A stretch of 7,289 nt of DNA from Clostridiales bacterium (lineage in GTDB: Bacteria; Bacillota; Clostridia; Oscillospirales; CAG-272): NCBI GenBank assembly GCA_018370615.1, contig JAGZAC010000078.1:1-7289 (forward strand), in the 5' to 3' direction. The translations under genes and the position numbers were made by a program. Positions within the stretch are counted from its first letter, which is position 1. Every line of letters begins with the position of its first letter. The notes beneath the pieces were generated by a model. It made no database searches. It was not told where the DNA came from and saw nothing but the letters and a program-made list of their open reading frames with translations. Below, piece by piece: positions 1 through 5,671 of the stretch.

Positions 1-7
1 AAATTCC

Positions 8-123
8 AAGGCCCCCTTGTGCAAAGGGGGCAAGTCGGCGTTGGCCGACTGGGGGATTGTTTTTTTCAACAACCCCTCCGACACGGCAGTGCCGTGCCAT
101 CTCCCCTTACACAGAGGAGGTTT
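8..123. repeat. Dispersed hairpin-rich inverted repeat, full (two-armed) copy
   Basis: The left arm starts with a stem GCCCCCTT (11-18) / AAGGGGGC (24-31) around a GTGCA loop. A second stem follows, AGTCGGC (33-39) / GCCGACT (44-50), and then GGGGGATTGT (51-60). After a T-rich centre the right arm repeats the plan in reverse: ACAACCCC (69-76), stem CACGGC (82-87) / GCCGTG (91-96), then CTCCCCTT and GAGGAGG (114-120). The element is therefore a long imperfect palindrome made of four small hairpins. A related single arm lies at 6421-6475. It has no coding capacity that looks real. I recall elements beginning CCTCCCTTGTGCAAAGGGAGG from many gut Clostridia genomes, but I could not check this. A MITE-like or REP-like element is the likely class. 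The outer ends are approximate, and the copy may start before position 1. Confidence 0.75.
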
Positions 124-178
124 AGGAGTTGTAATGATAATTCCAATACATGTAAAAGGAAGAAATCATCCATTAATA

Positions 179-207
179 TTGCAAAGTACCTGGGATTATG
201 CTACAAT
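179..207 (+). promoter_or_regulatory. Sigma-A-type promoter for the nfn operon
   Basis: TTGCAA (179-184) is followed after 17 bp by TACAAT (202-207). A TG at 199-200 gives an extended -10 (TGcTACAAT). Transcription would start near 214 and leave a leader of about 88 nt before nfnA. A second perfect -10 hexamer, TATAAT at 262-267, lies closer to the gene but has only a T-rich, poor -35 at the right distance, so it is at best a weak alternative. Confidence 0.65.
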
Positions 208-268
208 AATATAAAACTATTGCAAGAAGCAAGATGTTTTCTTTCATAAATATAGTGAAAGTATAATC

Positions 269-290
269 CCTTTGCCGAATGCGGAAAGGA
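269..290 (+). promoter_or_regulatory. Leader hairpin covering the nfnA ribosome binding site
   Basis: CCTTT (269-273) pairs with AAAGG (285-289), and CCG (275-277) pairs with CGG (282-284). The loop is AATG, with one bulged G at 274. The 3' side of this 8-bp stem is the Shine-Dalgarno AAAGGA (285-290), which sits 11 nt before the nfnA ATG. If the stem forms in the mRNA it would hide the site. Another small stem, CTTTCA (241-246) / TGAAAG (256-261), lies just upstream in the same leader. The pairing is read directly from the sequence; a regulatory role is inferred. Confidence 0.5.
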
Positions 291-301
291 AATAATTTGA
301 T

Positions 302-1144
302 ATGTATAAAATAGTTGCAAAGAAAATTTTGAATACAGCTGTCACAATGATGGAAATCGAAGCGCCTCTGGTTGCCAGGAAGGCGCAGCCGGGGCAGTTC
401 ATTATATTGCGTGTAAATAATGATGGGGAGCGGATTCCTCTCACCATTGCCGGATATGACCGGGACCGGGGGACGGTGCGGATAATTTTCCAAATTGTAG
501 GTGCTACAACTGCTAAGTTAAATCAAAAGAACACTGGAGAATACATAGCTGACTTTGTAGGACCTCTGGGCACGCCTACCCACACAGAAGGACTGAAAAA
601 AGTCTGTATTGTGGGCGGCGGTGTAGGCTGTGCCATTGCATTTCCAGTAGCGCAGAAGCTGCACGCTCTGGGATGTGAAGTCCATGGAATTATTGGCTTT
701 CGCAGCAAGGATTTGCTGATTTTGGAGGAAGAATTCCGCACCTGCTGTGATCGCCTGACGGTTATGACAGACGATGGCTCCTATGGGAGACAGGGGGTTG
801 TAACGGTTCCGCTTCAGGAAGCGATTGAGGCTGGGGAAGCATACGATGAGGTGATTGCGATTGGGCCTCTGGTGATGATGAAATTTGTCGTAGCTACTAC
901 GAAGCCTCATGGGGTGAAAACTACTGTGTCTATGAATCCGATTATGATTGACGGTACGGGGATGTGCGGCGGCTGCCGGCTTACCGTAGCAGGAGAGACG
1001 AAATTCGCTTGCGTGGATGGACCGGATTTTGACGGATTTGCCGTGGATTTTGACGAGGCTATGCAGCGAGGCACAATGTATCAGGATTTTGAAAGGCACG
1101 CATACAGCGAAACCTGTAACTTGTTTGCAAAGGAGGTTGAGTAA
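302..1144 (+). CDS. nfnA: NfnA, small subunit of NADH-dependent reduced ferredoxin:NADP+ oxidoreductase
   Basis: This cytoplasmic 280-residue subunit belongs to the sulfide/dihydroorotate dehydrogenase-like FAD/NAD-binding family. In the NfnAB complex it binds NADH, one FAD and a [2Fe-2S] cluster. The complex couples NADPH oxidation to reduction of ferredoxin and NAD+, and the reverse, by flavin-based electron bifurcation. An N-terminal FAD-binding barrel carries RIPLT (44-48). A nucleotide-binding domain starts with the glycine loop GGGVG (105-109). A C-terminal cluster motif GTGMCGGCRLTV gives C222, C225 and C237, with D217 matching the Asp ligand described for the Thermotoga NfnA cluster. 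The length is normal for the family. The ATG has AAAGGA 11 nt upstream, inside a possible hairpin. nfnB follows after 1 nt, which favours NfnA over a lone PyrK-like electron-transfer subunit; no pyrD lies nearby. The old names SudB and NfnS refer to the same family. Confidence 0.93.
   Translation: MYKIVAKKILNTAVTMMEIEAPLVARKAQPGQFIILRVNNDGERIPLTIAGYDRDRGTVRIIFQIVGATTAKLNQKNTGEYIADFVGPLGTPTHTEGLKKVCIVGGGVGCAIAFPVAQKLHALGCEVHGIIGFRSKDLLILEEEFRTCCDRLTVMTDDGSYGRQGVVTVPLQEAIEAGEAYDEVIAIGPLVMMKFVVATTKPHGVKTTVSMNPIMIDGTGMCGGCRLTVAGETKFACVDGPDFDGFAVDFDEAMQRGTMYQDFERHAYSETCNLFAKEVE
1129..1136 (+). promoter_or_regulatory. Ribosome binding site that sets the nfnB start
   Basis: AAAGGAGG lies inside the last codons of nfnA, 9 nt before the ATG at 1146. 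The reading frame is open back to 1017, but no comparable site serves an earlier start and the extension does not look like family sequence. The 1146 start is therefore preferred. Confidence 0.85.
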
Positions 1145-1145
1145 G

Positions 1146-2573
1146 ATGGCAGCAAATATGCGTCTCAAAAAGAATCCGATGCCCTCTCAGCCGCCGGAAA
1201 TCCGGGCCCATAATTTTCAGGAAGTGGCCACCGGATATACAAAGGATACTGCTATAGATGAAGCGATGCGCTGCCTTGGATGCAAGCATATGCCCTGTGT
1301 ATCCGGCTGTCCGGTGAACATCCATATTCCCGCTTTTATTGCGAAAATCAAAGAGGGAGATTTTGAAGGAGCATACCAGGTTATTGCAGAATCTTCCAGC
1401 CTTCCCGCCATCTGCGGGCGTGTCTGTCCACAGGAAAATCAATGTGAAAAGCACTGTGTCCGTGGAATCAAAGGCGAGCCGGTGGGAATCGGACGGCTCG
1501 AGCGATTTGTAGCCGACTGGCACAATACATATGTACAGGATCCGCCGGTACGTCCTGCATCCAACGGGCATAAAGTAGCGGTGATCGGCGCTGGTCCTGC
1601 GGGACTTGCATGTGCCGGGGACCTGGCGAAAAAGGGATACAAGGTGACGATTTTTGAAGCCCTGCATTTGCCCGGAGGGGTTTTAGTGTACGGAATCCCC
1701 GAGTTCCGTCTCCCCAAATCTATCGTGGAAAAAGAAGTGGATACTCTGCGCTCCTTGGGCGTACAGATTGAGACCAATGTAGTCGTAGGGAAAACCATCA
1801 CGACAGATGAACTGCTGGGGGAGATGGGCTTTGAAGCGGTATTTATCGGAACTGGCGCCGGCCTGCCTCGGTTTATGGGCATACCCGGCGAATCTCTCAA
1901 AGGAGTGTATTCTGCCAATGAATATCTTACCCGAAGCAATTTGATGCGGGCCTATCAGGAGGACTCTGATACGCCAATTATGCGGGCAAAACGGGTGGCA
2001 GTTGTAGGAGGCGGCAATGTGGCGATGGATGCGGCGCGGACCGCTCTGCGCCTTGGCGCCGAAAAAGTGTATATTGTATACCGCCGTTCTATGGAGGAAA
2101 TCCCCGCCAGAAGGGAGGAAGTGGAGCATGCTATAGAAGAGGGTGTAGAGATGCGGCTGGTGACCAATCCTACAGAAATTCTGGGGTACAACAATCCGGA
2201 GGACAAGCGGGATCCGAAGAACGGCTTTGTTACCGGTATCCGGTGCATAAAAATGGAGCTTGGGGAGCCGGATGAACGAGGGAGACGCCGGCCGATAGAA
2301 ATTCTCGGCTCGGAATTTACGATAGATGTAGATGCGGTGATTATGGCCATCGGCACTTCGCCCAATCCCTTGCTGAAAAAAACCACGGAGGGACTGGAAG
2401 TGAACGCACGCGGCGGAATTGTTGTTGCGGAGGAGACGGGTGCTACTTCTCTGCAGGGCGTCTATGCCGGTGGAGATGCGGTGACCGGTGCCGCAACGGT
2501 GATTCTCGCTATGGGCGCCGGAAAAACGGCTGCTGCGTCCATAGACACGTATCTGCAAAACAGGGATAAATAA
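1146..2573 (+). CDS. nfnB: NfnB, large subunit of NADH-dependent reduced ferredoxin:NADP+ oxidoreductase (GltD-like)
   Basis: The 475-residue protein is the catalytic, bifurcating subunit of NfnAB, homologous to the glutamate synthase small subunit. An N-terminal iron-sulfur domain has two cysteine groups, C43/C46/C51/C55 and C90/C94/C100/C104, for two [4Fe-4S] clusters. The FAD loop VIGAGPAG follows at 147-153, then PGGVLVYGIPEFRLPK (176-191). The NADP(H)-binding loop VVGGGNVAMDAARTA is at 286-300, with the arginine pair in VYRRS (311-315). The closing FAD motif YAGGDAVTGAATV is at 440-452. In the known enzyme the FAD here accepts a hydride from NADPH and splits the two electrons between ferredoxin and the NfnA side. 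Start choice rests on AAAGGAGG at 1129-1136. The 1-nt junction with nfnA implies equimolar synthesis. A true GltD or a homotetrameric GltA is the alternative; the absence of a gltB and the adjacent nfnA argue against it. Confidence 0.94.
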   Translation: MAANMRLKKNPMPSQPPEIRAHNFQEVATGYTKDTAIDEAMRCLGCKHMPCVSGCPVNIHIPAFIAKIKEGDFEGAYQVIAESSSLPAICGRVCPQENQCEKHCVRGIKGEPVGIGRLERFVADWHNTYVQDPPVRPASNGHKVAVIGAGPAGLACAGDLAKKGYKVTIFEALHLPGGVLVYGIPEFRLPKSIVEKEVDTLRSLGVQIETNVVVGKTITTDELLGEMGFEAVFIGTGAGLPRFMGIPGESLKGVYSANEYLTRSNLMRAYQEDSDTPIMRAKRVAVVGGGNVAMDAARTALRLGAEKVYIVYRRSMEEIPARREEVEHAIEEGVEMRLVTNPTEILGYNNPEDKRDPKNGFVTGIRCIKMELGEPDERGRRRPIEILGSEFTIDVDAVIMAIGTSPNPLLKKTTEGLEVNARGGIVVAEETGATSLQGVYAGGDAVTGAATVILAMGAGKTAAASIDTYLQNRDK

Positions 2574-2576
2574 TAT

Positions 2577-2582
2577 AGAGGA
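2577..2582 (+). promoter_or_regulatory. Ribosome binding site for a TTG start
   Basis: AGAGGA sits 7 nt before the TTG at 2590. No ATG lies near, so the site supports TTG as the initiator of the rRNA methyltransferase. Confidence 0.7.
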
Positions 2583-2589
2583 ATCAAAA

Positions 2590-3897
2590 TTGGAAACTGA
2601 AATATTTTCCGCCTATGTGCCGGAAATGAATTCCCTCGGAAACGGCATTTGCAAGCTGGATGGATGTGTAGTATTTTGTATGGGTGCCGTGGACGGAGAC
2701 CGGGTGCAGGCCCGGATTGTGGACAGCCGTAAAAATTACAAAATTGCAGCGGTGGTTTCCTGTGATGTGCCTTCTCCTTTTCGGTGTGATCCTGCATGTC
2801 CTGCTTTCGGCACCTGCGGCGGCTGCACACTACAGCACATCACCTATGCTCATGAGCTGGAGGTCAAAAAAGCTTCCGTAGAGGCAGCCCTGCGCCGTGC
2901 AGGACTGGGTACGGTAAATGTAGAAGAAATCCTGTCCGCTGACCATATGCGTTATCGAAACAAAGCGGTGTATCATTTTTCGGAGGATAGTAAGATTTCC
3001 TTTCTCCAGGAATCGTCAAATCAATATGTGCCGGTGTCGGATTGTCTGCTGTGTCCGGAAGTTTTTTCTGAGATTGCCAGGGATACAGAATCTTTTTTCA
3101 CTGGCAAAAGTGCTGTGCCGTCTTATCTTTATATCCGCGCAGACAGAACTCTGTCCCAGCTGTGCGTTGTGTTGGGGGTCGAGGGGAATTCTGCAAGAGA
3201 CGAGGCGGAAGAGTATGCTACCTATATTCGTGAGAAGCATCCGGAGATTGTCGGTGTATTGACGGGAGGCGGAAAGCACCCCGAAGAAAAGGGAACAAAG
3301 CTGGAGATTTTGTGGGGAAGGGACTATATTGAGGAATCTTTTCTGGGCTTGACGCTTAAAATAACCGCTTCTTCTTTCTTTCAGGTAAATACGGCTGCGG
3401 CGGAGCTTTTGTGCCGGAGGGCAGTGGAGCTTTTGAACCCTGCTGAGGGAGAATATGGTGTGGATCTCTATTGTGGGACAGGGATTTTCGGCATGGCGAT
3501 TGCAAAGCAGCATCCGGATGTGTATGTGACAGGAGTGGAAATCAATGCCGGTGCAGTTGCCGATGCAAAGGCAAATGCTGCGGTAAACGGTCTTTCCAAC
3601 GTAGGATTCTTCTGTGGTGACAGTGCAGATTTTGCAAAAAGCACCTATGGTTCCATCGACTTTGCGCTGATCGATCCGCCCAGGGCGGGATGTTCCGATA
3701 AGATGCTGCAGGCTTTGTGTAAGCTTCGACCGGGAAAGATTCTGTACGTTTCCTGTGAGCCGGGGACTCTTGGAAGAGATTTGAAAAAGCTTTCAGAGAA
3801 AGGATATGGATTGGACCATATTGTGGCATGTGACTTGTTTCCGCGTACCAAGCATGTGGAATGTGTGGCTTTGATGTCACGAAAAGGAGAGAATTAG
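2590..3897 (+). CDS. rlmD: 23S rRNA (uracil-5-)-methyltransferase, RlmD/RlmCD (RumA) family
   Basis: The 435-residue enzyme transfers a methyl group from S-adenosylmethionine to C5 of a uridine in RNA, most likely 23S rRNA. Residues 1-58 form a TRAM-like RNA-binding domain. An iron-sulfur motif follows, C70-x5-C76-x2-C79, with the fourth ligand probably C155 in DCLLCP (C152 is possible). The catalytic half has FFQVN (263-267), the SAM loop DLYCGTGIFG (292-301), E317 at the end of the next strand, IDPPRAG (361-367), the nucleophile C389 in SCEPGTLGRDL, and the general-base glutamate E424 in HVECVALM. All key residues are present and the length is normal. It starts 16 nt after nfnB with a TTG codon. 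In Bacillus a single such enzyme modifies both U747 and U1939, so the exact target (RlmD or RlmCD) cannot be told here. A tRNA m5U54 role is less likely. Confidence 0.88.
   Translation: METEIFSAYVPEMNSLGNGICKLDGCVVFCMGAVDGDRVQARIVDSRKNYKIAAVVSCDVPSPFRCDPACPAFGTCGGCTLQHITYAHELEVKKASVEAALRRAGLGTVNVEEILSADHMRYRNKAVYHFSEDSKISFLQESSNQYVPVSDCLLCPEVFSEIARDTESFFTGKSAVPSYLYIRADRTLSQLCVVLGVEGNSARDEAEEYATYIREKHPEIVGVLTGGGKHPEEKGTKLEILWGRDYIEESFLGLTLKITASSFFQVNTAAAELLCRRAVELLNPAEGEYGVDLYCGTGIFGMAIAKQHPDVYVTGVEINAGAVADAKANAAVNGLSNVGFFCGDSADFAKSTYGSIDFALIDPPRAGCSDKMLQALCKLRPGKILYVSCEPGTLGRDLKKLSEKGYGLDHIVACDLFPRTKHVECVALMSRKGEN
3884..3890 (+). promoter_or_regulatory. Ribosome binding site for the SAM methyltransferase TTG start
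   Basis: AAGGAGA within the last rlmD codons lies 7 nt before the TTG at 3898. The nearest ATG (3910) would be 19 nt away, which is long for a Shine-Dalgarno in this group. Confidence 0.7.
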
Positions 3898-4548
3898 TTG
3901 CTTGAAAAAATGAGCGATTTTTTTGAAAACAGACTAATTGGATATGATGAGCATATGCTGACAGAGATCGTATCGGCAGACGAGTTTTATCCATTTACCG
4001 CAAAGTGTTTGCCTATTGAGAAAGACTGTCATATACTCGATCTTGGCTGCGGAACTGGGCTTGAGCTGGGAGAATATTTCATGCTGAATCCGTTTGCAAA
4101 GGTGACGGGAATAGATTTATCGGAAGGGATGTTGTCTGCGCTCAAGTCAAAGTTTTTTGATAAAGATATTACCTTGGTTTTGGGTTCATATTTTGATCTG
4201 CCTTTGGGCGAGGGCTGTTTTGATGCTGCGGTGTCTGTTGAAAGCCTGCACCATTTTACAAAAGAGGAAAAGCTGCCTCTGTATACTAAACTGCATACGG
4301 CATTAAAGGAGAATGGTTATTTTATATTGACGGATTATTTTGCTCCATCAGACGATGTAGAAATTCTGCACCGTCGGAATTTGCTCGCTTTAAAAGCAGA
4401 GCAAGATATTAAAGATGATGAGATTTATCATTATGACACGCCGCTTACAGTAAATCACGAAACAGAGGTTCTGCTTCAAGCAGGGTTCTTGTCTGTTGAG
4501 GTGCTGAATAATTGGGGGAATACGTATATATTGAAGGCGGTTAAATAA
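3898..4548 (+). CDS. Class I SAM-dependent methyltransferase, small-molecule type
   Basis: The 216-residue protein is a compact Rossmann-fold methyltransferase with motif I LDLGCGTG (47-54), an acidic residue at the end of strand 2 (D73 in GIDLSEGML), and the motif SVESLHHF (113-120) after strand 4. No RNA- or DNA-binding domain is attached, so the acceptor is unknown. It resembles a family I recall as common in Clostridia, with NRL.GYDEHML near the start and YPFTAKCLP at 31-39. The TTG start follows the rlmD stop with no gap. Some relatives seem to begin at the equivalent of MSDFF (ATG 3910), so a 212-residue form is possible. The gene looks more AT-rich by eye than nfnA, nfnB and rlmD; for instance 4141-4200 has 18 G+C in 60. 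That hints at a different origin. It ends right against a truncated pseudogene. Confidence 0.88.
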   Translation: MLEKMSDFFENRLIGYDEHMLTEIVSADEFYPFTAKCLPIEKDCHILDLGCGTGLELGEYFMLNPFAKVTGIDLSEGMLSALKSKFFDKDITLVLGSYFDLPLGEGCFDAAVSVESLHHFTKEEKLPLYTKLHTALKENGYFILTDYFAPSDDVEILHRRNLLALKAEQDIKDDEIYHYDTPLTVNHETEVLLQAGFLSVEVLNNWGNTYILKAVK

Positions 4549-4574
4549 CTTTTTCGCATCACTCGAAAGATATC

Positions 4575-4834
4575 TGTCATGTAGAGATGATATACTGCTC
4601 CCGAGCGGCAGACTCTATATCATTGATTTTTGGTCCCTATGACTACGGTGATCCTTAGAGGAATTTAACTGAATTGTATGGTGTGCCCAGAAAGCACCTC
4701 TTTTTGCATTCGATATGGTAAACGGATATTTTGACAGGGATGAACCGCTTGCGTTTTGGACATTGCTTGCATTTTATATTTCAAGATACGCTTTCCTCTG
4801 TTTACTGGGCAATTCCGTATAAAGACGAAAGGAG
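4575..4834 (+). pseudogene. Decayed 3' fragment of an aminoglycoside phosphotransferase (APH)-like kinase gene
   Basis: This stretch has no intact gene, but pieces of one protein can be read by switching frames. From 4592 it reads ILLPSGRLYIIDF. From 4638, in another frame, it reads YDYGDP. From 4658, back in the first frame, it reads EEFN, a TGA stop (4670-4672), then IVWCAQKAPLFA and VNGYFDRDEPLAFWTLLAFYIS. From 4797, in a further frame, it reads SVYWAIPYKDER. Joined together these match, from memory, the C-terminal third of Firmicute APH-family kinases (IIDFDR.DYGDPWEEFNRIV, then GYF...PPL.FF.LLAFYI, then SS.YWAIP). The HGD..N catalytic loop expected before ILLP is reduced to a possible CH (4575-4580), and the N-terminal two thirds are absent because the methyltransferase ends at 4548. 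Frame switches, an in-frame stop and a lost catalytic loop mean it cannot be active. The assignment rests on recalled family patterns. Confidence 0.72.
4828..4834 (+). promoter_or_regulatory. Ribosome binding site for the PPC-domain gene
   Basis: AAAGGAG lies 9 nt before the TTG at 4844. It overlaps the last readable part of the kinase remnant, where the same bases would encode DER. Confidence 0.7.
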
Positions 4835-4843
4835 TGTTTCATT

Positions 4844-5269
4844 TTGGAATACAAAAGGTTTGGAAATGATTTGATTGCCCGCATAGATCCTGGGGAAGAG
4901 ATTCTCGAACAGATACGGGAGATTGCCCAGCGGGAGCAGATTGCGCTGGCCAGTGTCAATGCGCTGGGGGCGGTAAGTGCTTTTACGGTAGGCGTATTTG
5001 ACACAAGGGAAAAACGGTATATGGCAAATGATTTCCGCGGAAACTTTGAAATCGTTTCCCTGACAGGAACCATCAGCACAATGGATGACAAATTTTACTG
5101 CCATTTGCATATGAGTGCGGGCAATGAAAAGGGCGAAGTGTTCGGCGGGCATCTGAACAGTGCCGTCGTTAGTGCCACCTGTGAAATGGTGATGCATATG
5201 ATAAATGGAAAAGTAGACAGGCGTTTCCATGCGTCGGTAGGGCTGAATCTATTTGATTTTGATAAGTAA
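4844..5269 (+). CDS. PPC domain (DUF296) protein, putative DNA-binding
   Basis: The 141-residue protein is a single PPC/DUF296 domain, a small alpha/beta fold that forms trimers. In plants this domain is joined to AT-hooks. Bacterial and archaeal members stand alone, and their role is poorly known; the databases call them putative DNA-binding. Visible family marks are the opening GEEILEQIREIAQRE (17-31), the strand ALASVNALGAVSAFTVG (34-50), the histidine pair HLH (87-89), and the glycine-rich GEVFGGHL (97-104). H87, H89 and H103 are candidate metal ligands. There is no membrane segment, AT-hook or helix-turn-helix. The TTG start is set by AAAGGAG at 4828-4834. I see no convincing promoter of its own, so it may be read through from the nfn operon; a terminator begins at its stop codon. 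Confidence 0.87.
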   Translation: MEYKRFGNDLIARIDPGEEILEQIREIAQREQIALASVNALGAVSAFTVGVFDTREKRYMANDFRGNFEIVSLTGTISTMDDKFYCHLHMSAGNEKGEVFGGHLNSAVVSATCEMVMHMINGKVDRRFHASVGLNLFDFDK

Positions 5270-5297
5270 AAAAGCAGCCACACTGTGGCTACTTTTT
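5269..5297. terminator. Bidirectional Rho-independent terminator between convergent genes
   Basis: AGCCAC (5276-5281) pairs with GTGGCT (5285-5290) around an ACT loop. The stem is lengthened by G5274-C5292 and by the A-run 5269-5273 against the T-run 5293-5297, with one C/A mismatch. The flanking A and T runs give a U-tail in either direction. It therefore serves the PPC gene on the plus strand, whose stop codon it touches, and the DUF2752 gene on the minus strand, which ends at 5302. Confidence 0.85.
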
Positions 5298-5301
5298 GCT
5301 A

Positions 5302-5670
5302 TTATAATATATTTCGCAGAACCCCAAAGAGAACTAGCACAACAATCATTCCCCAAACGCCAATATCACTTAAAAAATCTTTCTTTCGGTTATATCGGAT
5401 GTAGAGATAGATTTTTCTTGCACCTACGAAAATAAACAGGGGAAGTAGGCACAATACGGCCGCATTGTAATGGAAGGCAGCAGCGAAATCCAATTGGAAT
5501 AGAGCGAGAAACATCCGGGAAATTCCGCAGCCGGGACACTGCAGTCCGGTGATGGTATAAAATAGACAGGGAATCCCGAAATCGGTGAAATACGCAAGTA
5601 AAGTATACAACGCCCCAATCCCGAGCAGGATCAGGGCGATGCGCAAGACTTTATTTCTTCGTTGGATCAT
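5302..5670 (-). CDS. DUF2752 family small membrane protein
   Basis: The 122-residue protein has three likely membrane helices, at about 8-28, 70-91 and 102-120. A cysteine-bearing loop between the first two carries the family signature: C35 in GIPCLFY, then TGLQCPGCGISRM (41-53) with C45 and C48, then LDFAAAFHYN (60-69). This arrangement (C...TGL.CPGCG..R followed by a D.AAA..YN segment) is the DUF2752 hallmark. The biochemical function of the family is unknown; a metal or redox role for the CPGC pair is only a guess. The ATG at 5670 follows the upstream stop by 1 nt. No good Shine-Dalgarno is visible before it (the upstream bases read GGACAAAATTAAG), so translation is probably coupled to the upstream gene. 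Positively charged residues cluster at the N-terminus (RRNK) and at 94-97 (NRKK). Confidence 0.87.
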   Translation of the reverse strand: MIQRRNKVLRIALILLGIGALYTLLAYFTDFGIPCLFYTITGLQCPGCGISRMFLALFQLDFAAAFHYNAAVLCLLPLFIFVGARKIYLYIRYNRKKDFLSDIGVWGMIVVLVLFGVLRNIL

Positions 5671-5671
5671 C

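Noticed and set aside
17..249. Two overlapping short reading frames at the left edge
   Set aside because: They run through the hairpin repeat, have no recognisable product, and are explained by the GC-rich palindrome.
262..267. Perfect TATAAT as the main nfn promoter
   Set aside because: The -35 region at the right distance is only a T-rich run, while the set at 179-207 has both boxes, 17-bp spacing and an extended -10. It is kept only as a weak alternative.
1017..1145. Longer N-terminus for nfnB overlapping nfnA
   Set aside because: AAAGGAGG at 1129-1136 points to the ATG at 1146, and the extra residues are nfnA sequence read in another frame.
1683..2558. 291-residue open frame antisense to nfnB
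   Set aside because: It lies wholly opposite a strongly conserved gene, has no ribosome site I can see, and is rich in residues expected from a shadow frame.
4731..4759. TTGACA inside the kinase remnant as a promoter for the PPC gene
   Set aside because: At 17 bp the -10 would be TTTTGG, which is not credible; the hexamer is explained as coding sequence for YFDR.
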